Shown here: positions 43,369-51,864 of the stretch, piece by piece
Numbering within the stretch: the stretch's first letter is position 1
Layout: each line of letters opens with the position of its first letter
Assembly (NCBI RefSeq): GCF_002155695.1
Contig: NZ_MUYJ01000001.1
Coordinates: 124,001 to 188,000, forward strand
DNA from: Erythrobacter tepidarius
GTDB taxonomy: Bacteria; Pseudomonadota; Alphaproteobacteria; Sphingomonadales; Sphingomonadaceae
DNA: 64,000 nucleotides
Reading direction: 5' to 3'
The notes under the pieces: model-generated
The model's database searches: none
Seen by the model: the letters and a program-made list of their open reading frames with translations, nothing else
What the model was told of the DNA's origin: nothing
Translations under genes and position numbers: made by a program

Positions 43369-45204
43369 CTACCCCTCGACCATTTCCGCCAGCATCAGCC
43401 AGCGTTCCTCGGCTGCGTCCTTTTCGGCCCGGGCGTTGGCGATGCCTTGGCTGATGGTGGCGAAACGTTGCGGGTCCTTGATGTAGAGATCGGGATCGCT
43501 GAGCAGCGCCTCGCCCCTGGCAATCGCGGCTTCGAGTTCGGCGATCCGCGCGGGCAGAAGCTCGTAATCGCGCTGGTCCTTGTAAGACAGTTTGGCCCCT
43601 GCGGCGGGGGGCTTGTCGTTGCCGCCCCGTTGCGCGGTCGTTGTCACGTCGTCGCGGGCTCGTTGTGAGGTTCGTGCGGTGGCCTGGGCGGGTTTGCGCT
43701 TTGCTTCCCAGTCGGCAAAGCCACCCGCCACGATGTCCACCCTGCCCGACCCGTCGAGGCCCAGCGTGACCGTGACCGTGCGGTCAAGGAAGTCACGGTC
43801 GTGGCTGACGATCAGGACCGTGCCATCGAAATCGGCGATCACTTCCTGCAACAGGTCGAGCGTTTCGAGATCGAGGTCGTTGGTCGGCTCGTCTAGCACC
43901 AGCAGATTGGCGGTGCGGGCAAACTCGCGCGCCAGCAGCAGGCGCGAACGCTCCCCGCCTGAAAGAATGCCGACCTTGGTATCGACCAGACTAGGATCGA
44001 ACAGAAAGTCCTTGAGGTAGGCCATGACATGCTTGCGCACACCTCTGACATCGACCCAGTCGCCTCCCTCGGCAAGGATCTGGCGCAAGGTGGCATTCGG
44101 TTCGAGCAGCTTGCGCTGCTGGTCGATCATCACGCCCGACAGGGTGCGGGCATGGGTGACGGTGCCAGTGTCGGGCTCCAGCTCCTTCGTGAGCAGCCTG
44201 AGCAGCGTGGTCTTGCCTGCCCCATTTGCCCCGACGATCCCGATCCGGTCGCCATTCTGGATGCGCAGCGAGAAGGGCTTGATCACGGCCCGATCGCCGA
44301 AGGTCTTGGAAATGCCCTCTGCAACGATCACCGACTTGGACTTGAAGTCGTCATCGCTCGCCAGCTTGAGCTTGGCTGTCCCTGCGCCCGAGATCATCGC
44401 GGCCCGCGCAGCGCGCATCTGATGCAGTTTCTCCAGCCGCCCCTGATTGCGCTTGCGTCTGGCGGTGACCCCGCGTTCGAGCCAATGGGCTTCGATCTTG
44501 AGCTTGGCATCGAGCCTTTCGGCGGCGCGCGCCTCCTCGGCATAGACGCTCTCTTCCCACGCCTCGTAGCCGCCGAAGCCCACCTCTTTGCGCCGCAGCG
44601 TACCGCGGTCGAGCCACAGGGTCGCGCGGGTGAGGCGGGAGAGGAAGGTGCGGTCGTGGCTGATGGTGATGAAGGCCCCGCGATAGCGGCCAAGCCAGTC
44701 TTCCAGCCAGTCGATCGCGCCGATATCAAGGTGGTTGGTCGGTTCGTCGAGCAGCAGCAGATCCGGCTCCTGCGCCAGTGCCCGGGCGATCGCGGCACGC
44801 CGCTTTTCGCCGCCGCTCGCTGTCGCCGCGGGGCGGCTCATGTCGATTCCGAGCTGGCCGGCGATGGCTTCCACCTCGTGCGTGGCCGGTGCGTCCTCGC
44901 CGCCCAGAGCAAAGTCCATCAGCGTGGCATAGGGCGAAAAGTCCGGCTCCTGTTCGAGAAACACGATGCGCGTCCCCGGCTTCACCCGCCGCTGGCCGCG
45001 GTCGGCCTCGATCCGGCCGGTGATGAGCCTGAGCAGTGTCGTCTTGCCCGCCCCGTTGCGTCCGATCAGCGCCAGCCGGTCTGCGGGCAGCACGTGCAGA
45101 TCGATCGGCGCCGCGCCGCTGGTCGGGGTCGGGCCGCCGAACAGCCAGCGCCCGCCCTGCTGCAGCGCGACCCCTTCGAGCGAGAAAATAGGAGGTTGTG
45201 CCAT
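43369..45204 (-). CDS. ABC-F ATPase (Uup-like)
   Basis: 611 residues with two ABC domains and no membrane part. Walker A motifs are GRNGAGKTT and GANGAGKTT. The signatures are ASGGEKRRAAIARALAQEPDLLLLDEPTNHLD and LSGGERSRLLLAREFARTANLLVLDEPTNDLD. The C-terminal coiled-coil tail (LLPARIAELEAAIARGEALL) is typical of Uup. ABC-F proteins act on ribosomes or DNA-linked processes. Confidence 0.93.
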   Translation of the reverse strand: MAQPPIFSLEGVALQQGGRWLFGGPTPTSGAAPIDLHVLPADRLALIGRNGAGKTTLLRLITGRIEADRGQRRVKPGTRIVFLEQEPDFSPYATLMDFALGGEDAPATHEVEAIAGQLGIDMSRPAATASGGEKRRAAIARALAQEPDLLLLDEPTNHLDIGAIDWLEDWLGRYRGAFITISHDRTFLSRLTRATLWLDRGTLRRKEVGFGGYEAWEESVYAEEARAAERLDAKLKIEAHWLERGVTARRKRNQGRLEKLHQMRAARAAMISGAGTAKLKLASDDDFKSKSVIVAEGISKTFGDRAVIKPFSLRIQNGDRIGIVGANGAGKTTLLRLLTKELEPDTGTVTHARTLSGVMIDQQRKLLEPNATLRQILAEGGDWVDVRGVRKHVMAYLKDFLFDPSLVDTKVGILSGGERSRLLLAREFARTANLLVLDEPTNDLDLETLDLLQEVIADFDGTVLIVSHDRDFLDRTVTVTLGLDGSGRVDIVAGGFADWEAKRKPAQATARTSQRARDDVTTTAQRGGNDKPPAAGAKLSYKDQRDYELLPARIAELEAAIARGEALLSDPDLYIKDPQRFATISQGIANARAEKDAAEERWLMLAEMVEG

Positions 45205-45306
45205 GACCCGCGTTCGTTAGGGACTTGTCGGGAGCCTGCCAAGGCGGTTCAGTCCCGCGAAAGCTCGACGCGTCCAATGGCCCAAGCCTGCTGGAGGAAA
45301 CCGTAC

Positions 45307-46047
45307 ATGAAACGTCCCGTTCTTGCCCTTGCCGCTGCAGGTGCGCTCACATTCCCCGTCGCCAGCCTTGCCGCGGCCGAAATTGATATCAAGGCCGAAG
45401 GCCCGGTGGTCGAACTCAGCGTGTTCGAGAGCATCTCGGTCGTCCCGGATATCGCCACTATCGGTGCGGGCGTGACCACCGAGGCCCCGACCGCGACCGA
45501 GGCGCTCAGCCAGAATTCGGCCGAGATGACCAAGGTGGTGGCCCGACTGAAGGCGATGGGGATTGCCGAGAAGGACATCCAGACCACCGGCATCAGCCTC
45601 AACGCTCGCTATGACTACGATCAGGCGAGCCAGCGCACGGTGTTCCGCGGCTATCAGGCATCGAACCGGGTGAGCGTCATCCTGCGCAAGATCGCGGACA
45701 CGGGCAAGGTGCTCGATGCGCTGGTCGCGGCCGGAGCAACCGATCTCAATGGCCCGGCCTTCAGCATCGAGAACGACGAGGCCGCCAAGGAGGAAGCGCG
45801 CAAGCGCGCGATTGCTCGGGCGCAGGCGCGGGTGAAGGCCTATGCCGATCTGTTCGGCTATGACAGCGCGAAAGTGCTGTGGATCAGCGAGAGCATCGAA
45901 GGCCGCGGGGCCATGCCGGAAATGGCGATGATGAAGGCCGACGCTGGCATGGTTGCCGCCGCGCCGCCGCCGGTGCAGTCGGGCATGGTCTCGACCGGGA
46001 TCGCCCTGTCGTTCAAGTTCGAGCTGCTGAAGGATGCCGCGCCGTAA
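45307..46047 (+). CDS. secreted SIMPL (DUF541) domain protein
   Basis: 246 residues. A signal peptide (LALAAAGALTFPVASLAAA) precedes the SIMPL domain: VVPDIATIGAGVTTEAPTATEAL, ETGI-like IQTTGISLNARYDYD, GYQASNRVSVILR and EEARKRAIARAQARVKAYADLFG. Members protect against oxidative or envelope stress. The ATG at 45307 has AGGAAA upstream. It is divergent from the ABC-F gene. Confidence 0.9.
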   Translation: MKRPVLALAAAGALTFPVASLAAAEIDIKAEGPVVELSVFESISVVPDIATIGAGVTTEAPTATEALSQNSAEMTKVVARLKAMGIAEKDIQTTGISLNARYDYDQASQRTVFRGYQASNRVSVILRKIADTGKVLDALVAAGATDLNGPAFSIENDEAAKEEARKRAIARAQARVKAYADLFGYDSAKVLWISESIEGRGAMPEMAMMKADAGMVAAAPPPVQSGMVSTGIALSFKFELLKDAAP

Positions 46048-46100
46048 GCCGGCACAACCATTCACGCCTCGTTCAAAGCCTTGCAGCTAGGAATGATCGC

Positions 46101-46424
46101 ATGATGAACCCGGTTTCCGCCCGTCTCGCAGCCGTGCTCGCCGCGCTTGCCCTATCGGGTGGGGTTGCAACCGTGACGGGGGCGGCGCAGGAACAGTCGC
46201 TCAGCGATCAGGGCGAGGCACGGCGCGAGGCGCAGGCCGGCACCCAGCTCTCGCTGCGCGAGATCGAGCGGCGCATTCTGCCGCAGATGCGCGGCGCGGA
46301 GTATCTCGGCCCGGCCTATGATTCGGTTGCGCGGGCCTATCGGCTCAAGTTCATCCGCGAGGGCCGCGTGACCTATATCGACGTCGATGCCCGCACCGGA
46401 CGGGTGATCGGGCGATCCCACTGA
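46101..46424 (+). CDS. PepSY-domain periplasmic protein
   Basis: 107 residues with a signal peptide (LAAVLAALALSGGVATVTGA). LSLREIERRILPQMRGAEYLGPAYD and YRLKFIREGRVTYIDVDARTGRVIG form one PepSY repeat. PepSY proteins often sit beside two-component systems and modulate the sensor. The response regulator gene follows after 121 bases. Confidence 0.85.
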   Translation: MMNPVSARLAAVLAALALSGGVATVTGAAQEQSLSDQGEARREAQAGTQLSLREIERRILPQMRGAEYLGPAYDSVARAYRLKFIREGRVTYIDVDARTGRVIGRSH

Positions 46425-46545
46425 CGGTGCGCCGCGCCCGGCATGATCGGGGGACAGGTTGGGCATCCTTACGCGCCGCTTGCTTGACGCTGCCGTGCCA
46501 AAAGCGCACCAACCCGCCGATGATGCAGCAGGAAAATGGTGGAAC

Positions 46546-47223
46546 ATGCGAATTCTGATTGTCGAGGATGAGCCCACGCTGGGCGCGCAGCTCAAGTCGA
46601 CACTGGAACACAACGGCTATGCCGTCGACCTCTCGACCGATGGCGAGGACGGGCACTTCATGGGCTCGACCGAGGATTATGACGCGGTGATCCTCGATCT
46701 CGGCCTGCCTGAAATCGACGGGCTGACCGTGCTCGGCATGTGGCGGCGCGAGGGGCGGAGATTCCCCGTGCTTGTCCTGACTGCGCGCGACAGCTGGTCG
46801 GACAAGGTCGCCGGGCTTGATGCGGGGGCCGATGACTACCTCGCCAAGCCGTTCCAGACCGAGGAACTGATCGCTCGCCTGCGCGCATTGATTCGCCGCG
46901 CTTCGGGCAACACCTCCTCCGAACTGACAGCCGGCGACGTGCGTTTGGATACCCGATCAGGACGGGTGACGCTGGCCGGAGAGCCGGTCAAGCTGACGGC
47001 CCAGGAATACAAGCTGCTCTCCTACCTGATGCACCACAAGGGCAAGGTGGTGAGCCGCACCGAGCTGATCGAACACATTTACGATCAGGATTTCGACCGG
47101 GATTCGAATACCATCGAAGTCTTCGTTACCCGCATTCGCAAGAAACTCGGCGCAGACGTGATTACGACCATCCGTGGACTCGGTTACAGCCTCGACGACC
47201 CCGCCGAAGCCCCCCGCGCCTGA
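46546..47223 (+). CDS. OmpR/PhoB-family response regulator
   Basis: 225 residues. The receiver domain has the acidic pair in LIVEDEP, the phosphoacceptor Asp in AVILDLGLPEIDG and the conserved Lys in ADDYLAKPF. The C-terminal winged helix reads LTAQEYKLLSYLMHHKGKVVSRTELIEHIY and TIRGLGYSL. It overlaps the histidine-kinase frame by about 50 bases and forms a two-component pair with it. Confidence 0.95.
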   Translation: MRILIVEDEPTLGAQLKSTLEHNGYAVDLSTDGEDGHFMGSTEDYDAVILDLGLPEIDGLTVLGMWRREGRRFPVLVLTARDSWSDKVAGLDAGADDYLAKPFQTEELIARLRALIRRASGNTSSELTAGDVRLDTRSGRVTLAGEPVKLTAQEYKLLSYLMHHKGKVVSRTELIEHIYDQDFDRDSNTIEVFVTRIRKKLGADVITTIRGLGYSLDDPAEAPRA

Positions 47224-48700
47224 GACGTCGGGTGAGGGCGGTGATGCGCTGAATGCCTCGCCCGCGGGCGAGGCGGGCGCAAGCGCGCGGCAAGCTCTCG
47301 CAAGCCGGCCCAGCGAACCTCTGGCGGGCCCCGCGCCGCGCGCCAGTCTTGCGCGGCGCATGGGCCTGATAGCCGCGGGGTGGATCTTCGTCCTTCTGCT
47401 TGGTGGCGGCATCGCGCTCGAGCGCACCTTGACTGCGCAGGTCGAAAGCAATTTCGACGAACAGCTCGAATATATCCTGACCGCGATGATCTCCTCGGCC
47501 GAGATCGACGCCTTCGGGGAAGTCAATTTCTACCGCGCGCTCGGCGACCAGCGGTTTCTCGAACCGGGCAGCGGGCTTTACTGGCAGGTGAGCGGCGCGG
47601 GGCATGATCCCTGGCCCTCGCGCAGCCTCTGGGACCGGACGCTGAAGCTGCGCGGGGCAGCCGTGCAGGGCGAGCATTTCGACAGCGATGTGCACTTCTA
47701 CGACTCCGCCCAGTTCCCCGGCGAGCCGCTGCGCATCGCCGAGCGCACTGTGATTCTGCCAGGCAGCGAGACGCGCTGGACCTTTGCGGTCGCCAGCGCC
47801 ACCGAACAGATGGACGCACAGATCGGACGCGTGCGGCTGATCCTGATCTGGAGCTTCGCCGTCCTCGGCCTCGGCCTGCTCGGGATGGCGCTGCTCCAGA
47901 TCCGCTATGGTCTCTCGCCGCTCAGACGGGTGCGGGCAGCAATCCACAACCTGCGCACGACCGGCGCGGGGCGGATCACCGAGCCCCTGCCGCTTGAAGT
48001 GCAGCCGCTGGTCGATGAATTGAACGCGCTGCTCGAACATTCCGAGCGGCAGGCGGATGAGGCGCGGCGCCACGCGGGCAACCTCGCCCATGCGCTCAAG
48101 ACGCCGCTGACGGTGCTGACCAATGCCGCCACGGCGCGCGCGCCCGATCTCGAGGCGACGGTGATGCGCGAGACGCGCGCGATGCAGCGTCATGTCGATC
48201 ATCACCTGGCCCGCGCCCGGGCCGTCGGTCGGCGCGCGGTTGGCCATGCACGTACCAATGTCCGCGCCAGCGCCGAGGCGGTGCGCCGGGCGGTCGAGCG
48301 GCTCCATCCCGATAGCCGGCTGGACATCGCCGGAAGCCGCACTGCCGAGGTCGCGATCGAGCGACAGGATCTCGACGAGATGCTCGGAAACCTGATCGAG
48401 AACGCGGCCAAATATGGCGGGGGTTCGGTGTTCGTCACCATCGATCCCGATGCCGAGAGCGCCGGGAAGCCTTCGGGTGAATGCCTGATCTGGGTCGAGG
48501 ATGATGGCCCCGGCATCCCCGAGGCCGAGCGCATCCGCATCTTTGATCGCGGTGCGCGGCTCGATACCGGCAAGCCAGGCACCGGCCTTGGCCTTGCGAT
48601 CGTGCGCGATGTGGCGGAAATCTATGGCGGTTCGGTCAGACTCGACACCAGCGAGGATCTCGGCGGCTTGCTGGTCGAATTGCGCCTCCCGCGCGCATGA
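47174..48700 (+). CDS. sensor histidine kinase (PhoQ-like)
   Basis: Up to 508 residues from a GTG overlapping the regulator gene; an internal ATG at 47360 would give a shorter protein that starts at the first helix. Two membrane helices (about 63-82 and 217-238) enclose a periplasmic sensor of about 130 residues. The kinase part has the phospho-histidine AGNLAHALKTPLTVL, N-box NLIENAAKYGG, G1 VEDDGPGIP and G2 GTGLGLAIV. A PepSY protein upstream and the PhoQ-like layout suggest envelope sensing. Confidence 0.9.
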   Translation: MDSVTASTTPPKPPAPETSGEGGDALNASPAGEAGASARQALASRPSEPLAGPAPRASLARRMGLIAAGWIFVLLLGGGIALERTLTAQVESNFDEQLEYILTAMISSAEIDAFGEVNFYRALGDQRFLEPGSGLYWQVSGAGHDPWPSRSLWDRTLKLRGAAVQGEHFDSDVHFYDSAQFPGEPLRIAERTVILPGSETRWTFAVASATEQMDAQIGRVRLILIWSFAVLGLGLLGMALLQIRYGLSPLRRVRAAIHNLRTTGAGRITEPLPLEVQPLVDELNALLEHSERQADEARRHAGNLAHALKTPLTVLTNAATARAPDLEATVMRETRAMQRHVDHHLARARAVGRRAVGHARTNVRASAEAVRRAVERLHPDSRLDIAGSRTAEVAIERQDLDEMLGNLIENAAKYGGGSVFVTIDPDAESAGKPSGECLIWVEDDGPGIPEAERIRIFDRGARLDTGKPGTGLGLAIVRDVAEIYGGSVRLDTSEDLGGLLVELRLPRA

Positions 48701-48794
48701 GGCTGCGGCTCGCGAAGGGTTTGGTGGCCAGCGCCGTTAGCCGACCGAGTGCACTACCACAGCAAAGGGCAAACGGGGTCATTTGCGCCGAGAC

Positions 48795-49400
48795 ATGAAA
48801 GCTGGCGGCGAGCCTTCGATGGCGGCCCCGATGGCCGACGACGCAGCGCTGGCGGCGCGCATGGCGGCGCGTGATGCGGATGCGCTGCGCGAGGTGATCG
48901 CGCGGCATGCAGCTATACTCAACCGGATTGCCTACCGTATGGTCGGCAATGCGCACGAAGCCGAGGATATTGTGCAGGAAGCGTGCTTGCGATTGTGGGA
49001 CCATTCCGCCCGGCTGGCACAACGCCATCCGGCAGGCACGTCGGCGGGCGCGGCGCTGCGTCTTTCGGGCTGGCTCAAGCGGGTGGTGACCAATATTGCG
49101 ATCGATCGTCTGCGCGCTGGCCGCCGGATCTCCGACGAAGAGGTGCCCGAGCGGGCTGATGAGGCGCCGCTGGCCGATAGCCGCATCGAGGCCGAGCAAC
49201 GTGATGCCGGAACGCGCGCGCTGGTCATGGCGCTGCCCGAACGCCAGCGCGCTGCAATCGTGCTGACCTATTATGAGGAGCTGTCCAACGCCGAGGCGGC
49301 AGAAGCGATGGACATGAACATCAAGGCTTTCGAAAGCCTGCTGCATCGCGCCCGCGCAAGCCTGCGGCAGGCCTTCGCGGCGCAGGGAGACGCGCTATGA
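48795..49400 (+). CDS. ECF-family RNA polymerase sigma factor
   Basis: 201 residues. Region 2 is HAAILNRIAYRMVGNAHEAEDIVQEACLRLWD, and region 4 is ALPERQRAAIVLTYYEELSNAEAAEAMDMNIKAFESLLHRARASLR. It overlaps the next gene by ATGA, the common arrangement of a sigma factor with its membrane anti-sigma partner. An alternative start at 48819 would remove 8 residues. Confidence 0.93.
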   Translation: MKAGGEPSMAAPMADDAALAARMAARDADALREVIARHAAILNRIAYRMVGNAHEAEDIVQEACLRLWDHSARLAQRHPAGTSAGAALRLSGWLKRVVTNIAIDRLRAGRRISDEEVPERADEAPLADSRIEAEQRDAGTRALVMALPERQRAAIVLTYYEELSNAEAAEAMDMNIKAFESLLHRARASLRQAFAAQGDAL

Positions 49401-50392
49401 GCGGCGCCGATCGCGACGAAGGTGCGCCAATCGTCCCGGGCAGCCCGCTGGCGCGCGCGCTCGATGGCTATGTAGTGCCCGGTCTTTCCGCAGGCTTTGC
49501 GGACAAGGTGCTCGCCGCCGCGGCCAACCGGCCTCCCCTGCTGCCCGAACTGCGCCGCAATGATGTGACCGGCACGGCGCGCGGCTGGCGGCTGGGACGG
49601 CGGATCGCCATCGGCGTGGCCGGCTTCTGCGCGCTGGCAAGCGCGGCGGCGGCGACCGGCCTGCTCGAGCGTGTCGGCCTGCCGGTTCCTTCGGCGGGCA
49701 AGGTGTGGGCCAGTATCACCGGCGATGAGCCCGCGAGCGCGCCGGCTAAGCCGGTTGTTGCGGTTGCTGCTGCGCCGGTCGATCCCGCGCCCGCCGCGCT
49801 CGCGCCGGTGCGGATCGAAGGTCTGATCGACACGCCCGAGGAACTGGCCGAGGCCTTTCGCCGGATCGACGAGGTGCGCAAGGGCCGCTCGGAACTGCGC
49901 CGCCGGTTGCTTGACGAACGGATCGCTCTCGAGAAGGAACGCCGTGCTGCCGCCGGGCTGCCGCTGCCCACGCCCGAGCAGGAGGCCCGCATCCGCCAGC
50001 GGCTCGAAGACGCGCGCCTGCGCCGCGAGAGGATGCTGAACGAGCGGATCGAGGCTCGCCGCGAGGAACTGCGCGAAAGGGTCGAGAGCGGCGAGGCGCT
50101 GACCCGCGAGGATATCATGCGCCCGATCCACCAGGAACAGCGCAGCCTGCAGCAGCGCGTGAAGCTCGAACGGCTGCGGCAGATGAGCCCGGAAGCCCGG
50201 CGCGAGGCCCTGCGCCAGCTCCCGCCCGAGCAACGCCGCGCGTTGAAGGAAGCCTGGCAGCAGCAGCGTGCGCAGCGGCTGGGGCGCGAGGCTCCGCTTG
50301 CTGGCGAAGCCCCGGTCGAAGCCATGCCCGAAGCACGTGTTCAGCCCGAAGTGTCCCCGTCCGAGACGCCCCCTGACGGGCCGCCGCGTTGA
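49397..50392 (+). CDS. membrane protein with long coiled coil, probable anti-sigma partner
   Basis: 331 residues. A cytoplasmic N-terminus of about 70 residues is followed by one membrane helix (RIAIGVAGFCALASAAAATGL) and a very charged helical region rich in Arg/Glu/Leu (about 150-300). Repeats such as RRRLLDERIALEKERR, REELRERVES and MSPEARREALRQLPPEQRRALKEAW resemble periplasmic metal-sensor and DUF3106-like proteins. Its four-base overlap with the ECF sigma gene suggests an anti-sigma or signal-sensing role. This is inference from gene order. Confidence 0.7.
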   Translation: MSGADRDEGAPIVPGSPLARALDGYVVPGLSAGFADKVLAAAANRPPLLPELRRNDVTGTARGWRLGRRIAIGVAGFCALASAAAATGLLERVGLPVPSAGKVWASITGDEPASAPAKPVVAVAAAPVDPAPAALAPVRIEGLIDTPEELAEAFRRIDEVRKGRSELRRRLLDERIALEKERRAAAGLPLPTPEQEARIRQRLEDARLRRERMLNERIEARREELRERVESGEALTREDIMRPIHQEQRSLQQRVKLERLRQMSPEARREALRQLPPEQRRALKEAWQQQRAQRLGREAPLAGEAPVEAMPEARVQPEVSPSETPPDGPPR

Positions 50393-50506
50393 GTAAAAAG
50401 CCGGGTCTGGCGCGAAGGGCGCAGCATCGCTCTCACGTTGGCTCGCTGTCACCTGCCGCAAATCCCCGCAGCGGCGGATGGATCGCAACCAACCAGGAGT
50501 TTCACC

Positions 50507-51064
50507 ATGATCAAGACCCCGCTGATGCTCGTCTCGCTGACCACGCTGGCGCTTGCACTGCCTGCCGCCGCGCAGGAACGCAGCCGCACCCGCAGCTACG
50601 AAGGCCCCAATGTCAGCGCGACCTCCACCGCCACGGTGGACCGTGAGGCCGGCACCGCATCGCGCGAGCGCGAAGTGACCAATCTCAACACCGGCAAGAC
50701 CGTATCGAGCAGCGCCGTGCGCCAGCGCACCGAGACCGGCGCGACCATCGAGGTGGTGCAGACCGGCCCGCAGGGCAATTCGCGCAGTCTCGTGGGCGAG
50801 CGCACCCGCACCGAGACCGGCGCGACCTTCGTCGGCACCGCCACCGGTCGCGGCGGCGAGACCTACGGCCTGGCGGGCAGTCGCAGCCGCGATGGGCAGG
50901 GCAATTCGCAGGCCAGCCAGAGCGTCTCCGACAGTCAGGGCAATGTGCTCGCCTCGCGCGAGCGGGTGACCACCCGCAGCGATGGTCAGGTGAGCCGCAG
51001 CGTCAGCCGCACCCGCGCGCCCGGGCTCACCCGTCCGCCGCGCGCGCGCCGTCCACGCGGCTGA
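50507..51064 (+). CDS. secreted repetitive Thr/Ser/Arg-rich protein
   Basis: 185 residues with a signal peptide ending near LPAAAQE. The mature part is low in complexity: TETGATIEVVQTGPQGNSRSLVGER is echoed by RTETGATFVGTATGRGG, with further S-R-S-x-D-G-x-G-N-S-Q units. Polar repeats and no cysteine suggest a beta-rich extracellular or periplasmic protein. The family is not recognised. It follows the sigma/anti-sigma pair by 114 bases and may be its target. CCAGGAG precedes the ATG. Confidence 0.75.
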   Translation: MIKTPLMLVSLTTLALALPAAAQERSRTRSYEGPNVSATSTATVDREAGTASREREVTNLNTGKTVSSSAVRQRTETGATIEVVQTGPQGNSRSLVGERTRTETGATFVGTATGRGGETYGLAGSRSRDGQGNSQASQSVSDSQGNVLASRERVTTRSDGQVSRSVSRTRAPGLTRPPRARRPRG

Positions 51065-51187
51065 GCGACACGCGATTGCGCCGCTCGCAGCAGGCATGAG
51101 GCGGCCCCGCCTGGTCCTGTCACCCGATGGAGCGCGCAAGCTGGCGGCAGGCTGGCCGATGCTGGTGGCGCGGTCCGCTCACCGCCC

Positions 51188-51230
51188 GGGGGCACGCAGT
51201 TTTTGACCCGGCTGCGTGCCCCTCTTTTTG
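51188..51230 (+). terminator. strong intrinsic terminator
   Basis: GGGGCACGCAG (51189-51199) pairs perfectly with CTGCGTGCCCC (51212-51222), followed by TCTTTTT. It terminates the transcript of the upstream secreted protein. Confidence 0.9.
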
Positions 51231-51232
51231 CC

Positions 51233-51430
51233 CGGTCAAAAGTGCGGTTCACGGCCTTGAGTGAACTGATTTTTCCGCACCTGACCGAGGAGGCACGGAC
51301 GATGGGAAAGGCGCGGCCGGGCATGGTGACCCTGATCCCGGCCTTGAGCGGCTGGCAACCCCGTGCGCGCCGGTCCTGCCCTCCGCCCGGGTGTCGATGC
51401 TCCCGCCTTCGGCACCGCCGATAACCGGTC
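51233..51430 (+). ncRNA. candidate structured RNA or leader element with short ORF
   Basis: Three nested stems lie at 51233-51287: CGGTCA/TGACCG outermost, GTGCGG/CCGCAC, then TTCAC/GTGAA. A ribosome site GAGGAGG (51287-51293) follows, with an ATG at 51302 opening 40 codons to 51424. That short frame overlaps a further GC-rich fold (GGCCGGG with CCCGGCC; GGCGCG with CGCGCC) that includes GAGCGGCTGGCAACC, a segment loosely like the core of S-box riboswitches. No plus-strand gene follows directly. The class is not identified. Confidence 0.4.
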
Positions 51431-51475
51431 GCACCGACAATGGCCGCGAGGGCGACACGCCATTGTGATGGCCGT

Positions 51476-51796
51476 TCAGCCGCCGCGCGCCCTTTCGTGG
51501 TGACGGATCACCTCGTCGATGATGAAGCGCAGGAACTTCTCGGAGAATTCGGGATCGAGGTTGGCCTCTTCCGAGAGCTTCCGCAGCCGCGCGATCTGGC
51601 GTGCCTCGCGTTCGGGATCGGCCGGGGGGAGAGCGGCCTTGGCCTTGTATTCGCCGACCGCCTGCGTGATCCGGAACCTTTCGGCCAGAATGTGGATCAG
51701 GGCCGCATCGATGTTGTCGATGCTCTTGCGATAGGCGGCCAGCACCGGATCGGACAAGGTCGCGGGGGCGGGAGGGCTTTGCGTTTCCTGCGGCAT
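51476..51796 (-). CDS. AroQ-class chorismate mutase
   Basis: 106 residues, all helical. RKSIDNIDAALIHILAERFRITQAVGEYKAKAALPPADPERE, ARLRKLSEEANLD and LRFIIDEVIRHHERAR carry the Arg/Lys and Glu/Gln residues of the AroQ active site. It converts chorismate to prephenate for Phe and Tyr. The start at 51796 is chosen because the upstream in-frame ATG adds a stretch outside the family. It is divergent from ispB. Confidence 0.93.
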   Translation of the reverse strand: MPQETQSPPAPATLSDPVLAAYRKSIDNIDAALIHILAERFRITQAVGEYKAKAALPPADPEREARQIARLRKLSEEANLDPEFSEKFLRFIIDEVIRHHERARGG

Positions 51797-51864
51797 AGCT
51801 TCCGAAACTAGCAGCAAATCTGCGCTTGCCAAGCACGCCGGGGGCACCCTAATGCCACCTTGAT

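Larger units (their letters stand above)
51065..51475. other. intergenic region with terminator and structured RNA candidate
   Basis: 411 bases between the secreted repetitive protein and the chorismate mutase. It contains the intrinsic terminator at 51188-51230, a three-tier hairpin directly after it, and a 40-codon frame with a good ribosome site. Both elements are listed separately. Confidence 0.6.

Noticed and set aside
51320-51430. S-box (SAM) riboswitch call
   Set aside because: Only a GGCAACC-type segment agrees; the full core could not be fitted and no methionine gene follows.
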